From CAZYXZ01 sp964651395 (lineage in GTDB: Bacteria; Actinomycetota; Actinomycetes; BP-191): a DNA stretch of 35,174 nucleotides. The stretch is from positions 1 to 35,174 of the forward strand of contig CAZYXZ010000029.1 of assembly GCA_964651395.1 (NCBI GenBank), read 5' to 3'. Positions 17,134 to 23,468 of this stretch are shown piece by piece. Every line of letters begins with the position of its first letter. The first letter of the stretch is position 1. The position numbers and the translations under genes are program-made. The notes under the pieces are model-generated. The model saw only the letters and a list, made by a program, of their open reading frames with translations, did no database searches and had not been told where the DNA came from.

Positions 17134-17151
17134 ACATACATGCACGTATGT
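17134..17151. promoter_or_regulatory. Candidate TetR operator
   Basis: ACATACATGCACGTATGT is an 18-bp palindrome with one mismatched pair flanking a central TGCA. It lies between the divergent TetR and 17098 genes and overlaps the TetR start ATG. The position fits a site through which this TetR represses itself and the two-gene operon. Confidence 0.7.
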
Positions 17152-17798
17152 GCCGCAACGTGACGACCGCCCCCGCCAAGGGCGCGCGATCGTCGCAGGC
17201 CGACCGCCGCGCACGGTCGCGCAATGCGCTGCTCGAGTCGGCCGCGCGCGGGCTCTCGCGCTTCGGCTACGCGAACCTGGTCCTCGAGGACGTCGCCCGT
17301 GACGCCGGCTACACGCGCGGCGCGCTGTACCACCAGTTCGCCAGCAAGGAGGAGCTCGCGCTCGCCGTCGTGCAGTGGGTCGGCGAGACCTGGTACGAGC
17401 AGATGGGCCCGCTCTTCGCCAACGAGGACGACCCGGTCGGCGCACTCGTCGCGGTCGCGCGCGGGCATGCCGTCTACTGCCGCCGCGACATCGCCCGCAG
17501 CATGATGTCGCTGCGCGTCGAGTTCGCCGGCCAGGACCATCCGGTCGCGAAGCTAGTCACAGCGGCCGGCAACCGGATCGTCGCCGACTGCGCGCGCCTG
17601 GTCACCGCCGGCCGCAAGAACGGCTCCATCCCACCCGGCCCGCCACCCCGCATCGTCGCGGCCGCCGTCATGGGCGCACTGGAAGGACTCGTCATCATCC
17701 TGGCCGGCAAAGCCCCCCACGACGAAGACCTCGCCGAGCAACTAGCGAGGGGCCTCCTCGGCCTCCCACAGCAGACGGGTACTACGAGCAACGCCTAG
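17148..17798 (+). CDS. TetR-family transcriptional regulator
   Basis: The N-terminal HTH is clear: RNALLESAARGLSRFGYANLVLEDVARDAGYTRGALYHQFASKEELALAVV, with the recognition helix at TRGALYHQFA. The C-terminal ligand domain (about 70-216) resembles TetR_C_6-like regulators and ends in a Gln/Thr-rich tail. ATG 17148 lies inside the operator palindrome; GTG 17160 is an alternative start, and neither has a good ribosome site. The stop codon shares CTAG (17795-17798) with the convergent ATP-grasp gene. Likely targets are its own gene and the divergent SRPBCC/DUF2867 operon. Confidence 0.92.
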   Translation: MCRNVTTAPAKGARSSQADRRARSRNALLESAARGLSRFGYANLVLEDVARDAGYTRGALYHQFASKEELALAVVQWVGETWYEQMGPLFANEDDPVGALVAVARGHAVYCRRDIARSMMSLRVEFAGQDHPVAKLVTAAGNRIVADCARLVTAGRKNGSIPPGPPPRIVAAAVMGALEGLVIILAGKAPHDEDLAEQLARGLLGLPQQTGTTSNA

Positions 17799-18724
17799 AA
17801 GCCGGCCAAGAGCTTGGCCATGGCCCGCGAGATGGGCAGGCCTGTGAGGATCTCGATGTAGAGGAACTGACCTTGCGGGTTGAGCTCGAGAAAGACGTGC
17901 TCGCCCGCGTGGTCGATCTTGAGGTCAACCGTCGAATAGGTGAGTTCGAACTGCCGCATAAGGGCGAGCAACTGCGACGCCACTTCGTCGGGCAGTACGT
18001 GCTCCTCATATGGGCCATCGAGGTCCAGGCGGGAGTCGACGACCTGCGCAATCGGATCTGCGTTCAGGCGCGCCGCGAAGATCGACGTGCCAACTACGGT
18101 CACACGCACATCAGCCGGGCCATGTATCTGCTCCTGAAAGATGGCCGGTGCAAGGGGCAAGGTCGCTAACCCGTCCCGATGCTCAGGGGCCCAACGCCGC
18201 GTGTCCACGAAACGGTCCGTGCGAGTCGCCAACAGCGCCTTGTGGATCACCTCGCCGTCCAAGTCCGCGATGAACGACTCGGCTGCTTCCGGGTCATTGG
18301 TTATCAACGTTCGTGGTATCCGCAGGCCCACGGCCTCTGCCGCGTTCAACTGTGCCGGCTTCACGGCGGCCGCGTCGGCGCCAGGCCGGTTGACAATCGG
18401 GCAGCTCAGCGACTCCAGAAAGCCAAGAGTTGCATCCGCCCACTGCTGCCGGATGAAGACACGGTCCTCCGGTCGGAAAACGTCTTCAGGCGGGGTGATG
18501 TTGCGCGGTCTTCGACACCAAACGCCTGTGAGTTCGTCTGCCAGGGAAACCGTCGCCAGCGACCCGGCGAGCTTGCCAGCGGGGACCTTCCCGGGTGACA
18601 GCGTGAACCTCTGCTTGTCGAGTTCCGCGAAATCGACGATCCGCAGCTCAGCGCCCAAGGCTGTCGCGTGCCGGGCGACCGCATGAGCGTGGACGTCGTC
18701 GTGGCCTGTGATAGCCAGGATCAC
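17795..18724 (-). CDS. MvdD-like ATP-grasp ligase (graspetide-type maturase candidate)
   Basis: The 309-residue protein starts MILAITGHDDVHAHAVARHATALGA, like MvdC/MvdD/TgmB-type ATP-grasp enzymes that form ester or amide cross-links in ribosomal peptides. The pre-ATP-grasp part is followed by CPIVNRPGADAAAVKPAQL, a nucleotide-binding VIHKALL strand, FQEQIHGPADVRVTVVG, and the metal-binding FLELNPQGQFLYIE (ExNPxGQ). It is last in a three-gene operon, overlapping the preceding gene by ATGA. GC content is lower than in flanking genes, and codon 186 is TTA (18167-18169 on the plus strand). A RimK-like or other small-molecule ligase is the alternative. Family assignment is firm; peptide substrate is inferred. 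Confidence 0.88.
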   Translation of the reverse strand: MILAITGHDDVHAHAVARHATALGAELRIVDFAELDKQRFTLSPGKVPAGKLAGSLATVSLADELTGVWCRRPRNITPPEDVFRPEDRVFIRQQWADATLGFLESLSCPIVNRPGADAAAVKPAQLNAAEAVGLRIPRTLITNDPEAAESFIADLDGEVIHKALLATRTDRFVDTRRWAPEHRDGLATLPLAPAIFQEQIHGPADVRVTVVGTSIFAARLNADPIAQVVDSRLDLDGPYEEHVLPDEVASQLLALMRQFELTYSTVDLKIDHAGEHVFLELNPQGQFLYIEILTGLPISRAMAKLLAGF

Positions 18725-19152
18725 GAGGGCGAGGTCTCCGCGTGTGCAGTGTCGGCCAGGAACTCGCGCTCTAAGACCTCAAAGCGCGCTGACCGCGACG
18801 TAGCCAGCTGCTCTCGCACTGCAAGTAAGAAAGGACGTCTCCCTCCGCACAAATCTAGATAGGGATCAGCAGCCTGAACGGTCAGTAGGCGAGCTCCTGC
18901 TCGCAAGGTCACTGCCACAGGTGGTGCGACGCCAGGTACGGCTCCCGGCGCTAGTGCTGCTTGTTCCACTGCCAAGATGTCGTCAACGCAAAACTCGAAG
19001 CACATGTGACCGTGGATCAGCCGGATTGACTGATCCGACATGCCGGGTAGCAGGAACCCGCGAAAATGGAGCCTGTGGTCGGGCAGTTCACCCTCAGGCA
19101 CGAGACAAGCCAGCAGCTCCCGCAGGCCCGGCTGCGAGCCGGGTGCACTCAA
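18721..19152 (-). CDS. Small protein of unknown function in the ATP-grasp operon
   Basis: The 143-residue product has an N-terminal helix (GLRELLACLVPEGELPD), then strands HRLHFRGFLLPGMSDQSIRLIHGHMCFEFCVDDILAVEQ and VAVTLRAGARLLTVQ, then a C-terminal helical part. It lies between the candidate substrate gene and the ATP-grasp gene and overlaps both by four bases, so all three are translationally coupled. Its strand pattern (x-I-x-L ... G-H ... F-E-F ... D-I-L-A-V-E) resembles that of the upstream gene product, suggesting distant duplication. It may be a leader-binding or scaffold partner of the ligase, which is inference only. Confidence 0.75.
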   Translation of the reverse strand: MSAPGSQPGLRELLACLVPEGELPDHRLHFRGFLLPGMSDQSIRLIHGHMCFEFCVDDILAVEQAALAPGAVPGVAPPVAVTLRAGARLLTVQAADPYLDLCGGRRPFLLAVREQLATSRSARFEVLEREFLADTAHAETSPS

Positions 19153-19616
19153 CCGAGGTCGTCGTCGTTGAACCGGGTGCAGATGTGGTCGTCTGTCGAG
19201 TCAGGGACGCTGGGCTTGCCCGAGGAGGTAGCTGTGTCTGAGCAGTCGTCCAACGTCCACGTGGTCTTGCCGACCAACTGACTCTTCGGCAGCCAGCGCT
19301 TGGGACCGGCGGGTCCTGTGCCTCCCCATCCCGGCTCCGTCTCTGGCATCGGTCTTGGTGTGATCGTCAGCTTCTGGCCGATCATCGAGGCGTCCGAGAC
19401 GGCGACTGTCACGAGGTCAGGGTCGCCCCCAGGGCGCGTTTCCACGCTCTGTATCCCCTTGAGCGGGATCTCCACGACGCCGGTATGTGTCGCAACGAAG
19501 ATGGAATCGTCTCCACGCGACAGGGCTCGTCCGTGCACCGACGTCCCGCGCTTGCCTCTTGCCTTGTTCTCCTGCAGAAGTTCCATGAGTTCTGCGAGAC
19601 CTGGTGCGTCAGGCAT
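19149..19616 (-). CDS. Candidate substrate/precursor protein of the ATP-grasp operon
   Basis: The 155-residue product starts at ATG 19616 with a weak GAGAGGGG ribosome site. Residues 1-20 form a helix (LAELMELLQENKARGKR). Residues about 22-85 form a small beta-domain (GTSVHGRALSRGDDSIFVATHTG, VVEIPLKGIQSVETRPGG). After a Pro/Gly-rich stretch, the last 40 residues are dense in Thr, Ser, Asp and one Lys (WTLDDCSDTATSSG, PSVPDSTDDHICTRFNDDDLG). Graspetide cores are rich in Thr/Ser/Lys donors and Asp/Glu acceptors, so this tail is a candidate modification site. The protein is longer than most known precursors and could instead be a partner protein. Confidence 0.72.
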   Translation of the reverse strand: MPDAPGLAELMELLQENKARGKRGTSVHGRALSRGDDSIFVATHTGVVEIPLKGIQSVETRPGGDPDLVTVAVSDASMIGQKLTITPRPMPETEPGWGGTGPAGPKRWLPKSQLVGKTTWTLDDCSDTATSSGKPSVPDSTDDHICTRFNDDDLG

Positions 19617-19676
19617 GCCACGCCACCCCTCTCGACAGCCGCTATGTCGTCCCCGCGAAAGTTACTCCAGCAGAGA

Positions 19677-19731
19677 GCGCTGCGTCACAGCGCGTTTCTG
19701 GCGCCCCCCGTCTGCTCTTGGCAACGCCAAG
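19677..19731. repeat. Two short inverted repeats in the 218-base intergenic region
   Basis: GCGCTG-CGTCA-CAGCGC (19677-19693) and CTTGGC-AAC-GCCAAG (19717-19731) are perfect 6-bp stem candidates in the gap between the ATP-grasp operon and the GNAT gene. They lie upstream of the operon start and could be operator or attenuator elements, but no promoter hexamers are obvious. Confidence 0.5.
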
Positions 19732-19766
19732 GGACTGGCTTTGTACGGCTCGCAGCCGGCAACCCA

Positions 19767-19804
19767 TGTGGACAACTCGCTTCCGCGGAAGCGAGTTGTC
19801 CACA
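19767..19804. repeat. Perfect 38-bp palindrome with two inverted DnaA-box-like ends
   Basis: TGTGGACAACTCGCTTCCG (19767-19785) is followed without a spacer by its exact complement (19786-19804). The outer 9-mers are TGTGGACAA and TTGTCCACA, the latter identical to the Streptomyces DnaA-box consensus. The palindrome lies 31 bases before the GNAT start and 150 bases before the ATP-grasp operon start. It could be a protein-binding site, a hairpin or a boundary element. Confidence 0.85.
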
Positions 19805-19834
19805 CCCGCAACGACTGGCTGGCATGCTCGCGGC

Positions 19835-20308
19835 GTGGACGGCCTCGTGATCGCGCGGGATGACCCGACGTCGCACGACGTCGCCTCGCTGGTGGCGACG
19901 CACGTCGCGTTCGGCCATGAGCACAGCCCGCCGGAGGACGTCCACGCGCTAGACACCGGCCGGCTCGCCGACGAGCGCATCTCGTTCTTCAGCGCCCGGG
20001 TCGACGGCCAACTGCTTGCGATCGGCGCGTTGAAGCGGCTCGACGACGAGCATGTCGAGCTCAAGTCGATGCACACCGTGCAGTCGCGCCGGGGCGCCGG
20101 CGTGGGACGCGCAATGCTCAGACATCTGCTGGACGTGGCCCGCCAGCGTGGCTACGCGCGGGTCAGCCTGGAGACCGGATCGATGGACGCCTTCGCCCCG
20201 GCTCGGGCCCTGTACGCGTCGGCCGGGTTCGTCGAGTGCCCACCGTTCGCCAACTACGTGACCAGCACAAACAGCACCTTCATGACGATGACCCTCCAGG
20301 CGACCTGA
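19835..20308 (+). CDS. GNAT-family N-acetyltransferase
   Basis: The 157-residue product has the acetyl-CoA-binding motif A in VELKSMHTVQSRRGAGVGRAMLRHLLDVARQRGY (RxxGxG form) and the terminal FAPARALYASAGF element. Its composition is host-like and GC-rich, unlike the genes on both sides. GTG 19835 is chosen as the start, with GTG 19847 as an alternative. Neither has a clear ribosome site, and the open frame further upstream crosses the palindrome. The substrate is unknown; the family acetylates amines of small molecules or proteins. The gene may be a host remnant between two inserted blocks or cargo of different origin. Confidence 0.9.
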   Translation: MDGLVIARDDPTSHDVASLVATHVAFGHEHSPPEDVHALDTGRLADERISFFSARVDGQLLAIGALKRLDDEHVELKSMHTVQSRRGAGVGRAMLRHLLDVARQRGYARVSLETGSMDAFAPARALYASAGFVECPPFANYVTSTNSTFMTMTLQAT

Positions 20309-20411
20309 CTGTCCAATTCGGTCACCTCGCGACTACCTCGTGGCCCACCACCTGCATGAAAAGGGCAGAACCGCCTAATCCAATGGGAGAATCCCAACAA
20401 CAGCATGCACG

Positions 20412-21740
20412 ATGAAACACAGGTCAAGGCACCGGACGTTCGTCCGCCTAGACACCGCGCGTCTAGTGCAGCATGTACATATGGGGAGCAACATCGGTGG
20501 AAACTCCGGACGCGTCACGCTAAGCGACATCGGACTCGTCGCGCATGACGTGGTGACCTTCCTGAAAAAGGAAATCGTTAGGACGAACGATGGGGATGGA
20601 CGCCCGGTCGCAGGCTGGCACAACACTTTCGCAGCTGGTCGAATCGGAACAACGGGGTCTGCCGTCCCGCTGCAACTCCTCCGTGAGGAAGGGTCGCTTA
20701 GTTCCCAGGACGAAGAAGCGGTCTCGCGCCGCCTTCGAGCGGCTCAAGTCGTTGACGGGGATGAACGCGGAGGCTGGTGCCTTCTTTCCGTGTCGGCAGC
20801 TCCCACTGTCGAGGGCACCGCCCCCACCTTGTGCGCGCAGGCCAGAAGCAGCGGTCCCGACGCCTTGGAATCCGTTGCCATGGCTCGAGCCTGGCTCCTC
20901 AACGCACAACGTCCCGACGGCGGGTGGGGGCCCACTCTGCATGACGAATCGCGGACGTGTCTGACAGTGAGCGCCATCCTCGCATTGACTGCTCTCGACT
21001 CGCCTGATCGGCGGGCGCTCGATAATGCACGGGCGTGGCTGGCGGCCACGCAAACTGGCGAGGGGGCCTGGGGTGCAGCCGAAGGTCATCCTGCAACGGT
21101 CACCCACACAGCGCTTGCTCTCCGGGGCCTCCTCTCATTAGGACTCCCTCCCACGGACGGAGCCGTAGCAAGAGGCATCGACTACCTCAAACGGCGTTGG
21201 ACGCCCGACGCAACCGCCTATGAACACGAGCGCTACGAAGCAACCGTGGGCAACGCCTACAGTCGTATAGCGCTCGTGCACGACATCGACGCTGAGGTTG
21301 TGTTGACCCTTCTGGAGGCGGATCCCGTTGGGCTGACTTCCAAGGTGTGGAGTGCCGCTGCGGGTTGGGTTGAGTTGAACAGGAACCGAAACTGGTTCCG
21401 TGAGAACGGTGCGAGTCCAACCGTTTGGACTGTGGTGCCGCGTGCTCACGCAGCCCTGAAGCTCTCCCGCCTCACGGCCAACGCAGAAGCTCAAGTCTCA
21501 TATGGTGATGGCGCGGTTGCATTCTGTGAACCCAGACGCTCGGGCGCGCTCCTGGCGCTTGCGGGCTCGAGCCTCTGGTCTCGCAGGATCCAACGAGGCG
21601 CGCTGGCCTGGGTGGGGATCATCGTTGTCGCGATCCTGATCGGACTTGCAGTGGCCGGGAAACTCACTCTGACTGAACTGCTACTTGGCGTGATCATTCC
21701 CGTGCTTCTGCTTGCCTTCTCTTTCGTCAGTCGAAAGTGA
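20412..21740 (+). CDS. Prenyltransferase/squalene-cyclase-like alpha/alpha-toroid protein with C-terminal membrane helices
   Basis: The product has up to 442 residues. Three QW-like repeats are visible: GDERGGW (116-122), QRPDGGWG (166-173) and QTGEGAWG (214-221), each followed by helices, as in terpenoid-cyclase/protein-prenyltransferase toroids. The DxDD and zinc ligands of true enzymes are not evident, so a binding or scaffold role is possible. Two hydrophobic helices (about 396-416 and 420-439) and a short RK end anchor the C-terminus. The start is uncertain: ATG 20481 is also plausible because the first 69 bases hold two inverted repeats. The stop overlaps the next start as GTGA. Codon 243 is TTA (21138). 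It is the first gene of a four-gene operon. Confidence 0.82.
   Translation: MKHRSRHRTFVRLDTARLVQHVHMGSNIGGNSGRVTLSDIGLVAHDVVTFLKKEIVRTNDGDGRPVAGWHNTFAAGRIGTTGSAVPLQLLREEGSLSSQDEEAVSRRLRAAQVVDGDERGGWCLLSVSAAPTVEGTAPTLCAQARSSGPDALESVAMARAWLLNAQRPDGGWGPTLHDESRTCLTVSAILALTALDSPDRRALDNARAWLAATQTGEGAWGAAEGHPATVTHTALALRGLLSLGLPPTDGAVARGIDYLKRRWTPDATAYEHERYEATVGNAYSRIALVHDIDAEVVLTLLEADPVGLTSKVWSAAAGWVELNRNRNWFRENGASPTVWTVVPRAHAALKLSRLTANAEAQVSYGDGAVAFCEPRRSGALLALAGSSLWSRRIQRGALAWVGIIVVAILIGLAVAGKLTLTELLLGVIIPVLLLAFSFVSRK
20433..20466. promoter_or_regulatory. Two inverted repeats at the head of the four-gene operon
   Basis: CGGACG-TT-CGTCCG (20433-20446) and CTAGAC-N7-GTCTAG (20448-20466) are adjacent perfect 6-bp inverted repeats. 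They precede the alternative toroid start ATG 20481, so they may be operators or a leader structure. If ATG 20412 is the true start, they are only coding sequence. Confidence 0.4.
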
Positions 21741-22402
21741 GCGAGCCGCTGAGCAGAACTGACTGCCCGTACTGCACCGGCATCCCGGGAATCGGCGCTC
21801 AGCCGCCCAGCAACCCTCGGACAGTGTTCGACGAGGTCCTGTTTCTCGGCCCCGCCGTCGCTGTTACACCGACGATCGGCATGTTTGTACCCGGCTACCT
21901 GTTGGCGATCACGCATGAGCATGTGACGTCGTTCGCGGCTCTCGGAGACTCAACACTCGCCAAGGTGCACGTGTGGCTCACGGACACAGTGGCGCAGTTG
22001 TCCAAACTCTTTGGCGAGTACTTGATCTTCGAGCATGGATCTGGCGCGCTGCGCACAGACGCGTCCACCGGCTCATGTGTGACGCATGCCCATCTGCATC
22101 TCATGCCCTTACCTGAGGCCGCCCTGCAACGGATTGAGCGGGAACTGCCCTGGGACGAGGTTGAGTCGTTCCCATCAATCGCTCGCTGGGGCCGCCGGAA
22201 CTATGCGCTCTTGGGCTACCGGGACCGGTGGAAGGTCGCGCTGGATGTCGACCTACCGGGCCAGTGGATTCGGCGCGTCGTGGCTACGGTCTTGGGCAGA
22301 GCGGAGTTGTACGACTGGGCGCTGTACAGCGGACATGCAGAACTCGGGATGACGTTGGACCGTCTCCGCAGTCGTGATGGACTTGCTAGTCGCGCACCAT
22401 GA
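21737..22402 (+). CDS. HIT-superfamily hydrolase/transferase
   Basis: The 221-residue protein carries the HIT signature HAHLHLMPLP (His 117, 119, 121), preceded by the FEHGSG strand (98-103) and GYLLAITHEHVTSFAAL, the usual first strand region. DCPYC near the N-terminus may bind zinc. HIT enzymes hydrolyse or transfer nucleotidyl groups at phosphoramidate, phosphoanhydride or 5'-adenylate bonds. About 90 residues follow the HIT motif, which is longer than in minimal HIT proteins. GTG 21737 overlaps the toroid stop by GTGA. Leu125, inside the signature region, is encoded by TTA (22109). It shares an operon with a nucleotidyltransferase, suggesting opposed or sequential nucleotidyl chemistry (inference). 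Confidence 0.88.
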   Translation: MSEPLSRTDCPYCTGIPGIGAQPPSNPRTVFDEVLFLGPAVAVTPTIGMFVPGYLLAITHEHVTSFAALGDSTLAKVHVWLTDTVAQLSKLFGEYLIFEHGSGALRTDASTGSCVTHAHLHLMPLPEAALQRIERELPWDEVESFPSIARWGRRNYALLGYRDRWKVALDVDLPGQWIRRVVATVLGRAELYDWALYSGHAELGMTLDRLRSRDGLASRAP

Positions 22403-22478
22403 CTCGCGTGTGTCCGGGGTATCGGGACAAGCCTGTAGATTTCCGCAAGGACCACTGGCCCGGGACGAGGACGCTCAT

Positions 22479-23468
22479 ATGACCGATATCTTCGCTGAGC
22501 GAGAGCAGTATTCTCGCATGCGGCTTGCGGAGCTCCGATCTCGGCTGGAGAGCAGTCCCGATGTTCAAGCGATCCCGAAGCTAACAATATTTTGCGCCGG
22601 CTCCTACGGGCGGCACGAGGCCAGTCCACATTCGGACATTGACCTGTTTTTCCTGTATGACGGAAATCGCATGGACATCGATGGTCCCCGAACCAAAGAG
22701 CTTCGGTTGTTTGGCGCGCTGATTGGGATTGCCGATTACATGAAATTCCCAGCGTTTTCCAACGATTCTCAGTACTTGCAAGCAATGTCAACGTCGAATC
22801 TTCTTGACGACCTCGGCAGTCCCGACGATGATGCAAACAATCATTTCACGCTTCGCATGCTCATGATTCTCGAGAGTAAGTCCTTGTTTGGCGAGACGGT
22901 CTACGCGGAATCCCTGCGCCAAATCCTTGATTCCTACTACCGGGATTACCCGGACCACCAGGCCAGCTTCCAGCCGTGGTTTCTCCTCAATGATATAGGA
23001 CGCTTCTGGAAGACTCTACTGCTCAACTACGAGCACAAGAGAAATCAAGGCGAGCTTGAATCCGCCAAGACGAAGCAGAAGGTTAGGAATTTCAAGCTGA
23101 AGTTCAGTCGCATGACCACGTGCTTCGCCACGGTGGCGGCGATGAGCGTGCACGACAGGCCAATCACCGTGGACAACCTTGTCGAGTTGATAGCCCTGAC
23201 TCCGCGGCAGCGCCTTGAAACCGTCAAGGATAGGCATCCGTCGTCCGCAGCAATTGTTGACCCGATCCTTGAAGAGTACTCGTGGTTCCTAGAGCAAACC
23301 GCGCTCAGCGAGCCCGACCTTACGAGTCTATTCGACGACAAGGGTAAGCGCCAGGACCTATTTGACCGCGCCAAGAATTACGGAACGATGATGTATGGGC
23401 TCTTAGCAAACATCGACGCGGATCATGGCGGTACGAACAGCGACTTCATTCGTTTCCTGGTGATCTAG
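22479..23468 (+). CDS. Pol-beta-superfamily nucleotidyltransferase (GlnD/DUF294-like)
   Basis: The 329-residue protein shows the nucleotidyltransferase core CAGSYGRHEASPHSDIDLFFLYD: GSYGR at 41-45 and metal-binding Asp53/Asp55. A long helical C-terminal region follows (FLLNDIGRFWKTLLLNYEHKR, KVRNFKLKFSRM), like that of GlnD-type and DUF294-type proteins. The transferred nucleotide and target are unknown. ATG 22479 with GACGAGGAC upstream is preferred; GTG 22374 would overlap the HIT gene by 29 bases with non-conserved-looking residues. The gene has noticeably lower GC than others in the window, with codons such as CTA, ATA and TTA (23403). The stop overlaps the methyltransferase start by one base (TAGTG). 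Confidence 0.88.
   Translation: MTDIFAEREQYSRMRLAELRSRLESSPDVQAIPKLTIFCAGSYGRHEASPHSDIDLFFLYDGNRMDIDGPRTKELRLFGALIGIADYMKFPAFSNDSQYLQAMSTSNLLDDLGSPDDDANNHFTLRMLMILESKSLFGETVYAESLRQILDSYYRDYPDHQASFQPWFLLNDIGRFWKTLLLNYEHKRNQGELESAKTKQKVRNFKLKFSRMTTCFATVAAMSVHDRPITVDNLVELIALTPRQRLETVKDRHPSSAAIVDPILEEYSWFLEQTALSEPDLTSLFDDKGKRQDLFDRAKNYGTMMYGLLANIDADHGGTNSDFIRFLVI

Noticed and set aside
19767..19804. DnaA-box palindrome considered as the chromosomal origin
   Set aside because: There are only two boxes, no AT-rich unwinding region, and none of dnaA, dnaN, recF, gyrB or rpmH nearby.
22374..22478. Extended N-terminus of the nucleotidyltransferase from GTG 22374
   Set aside because: The extra 35 residues show no domain pattern and overlap the HIT gene, while ATG 22479 has a ribosome site and begins just before the conserved fold.
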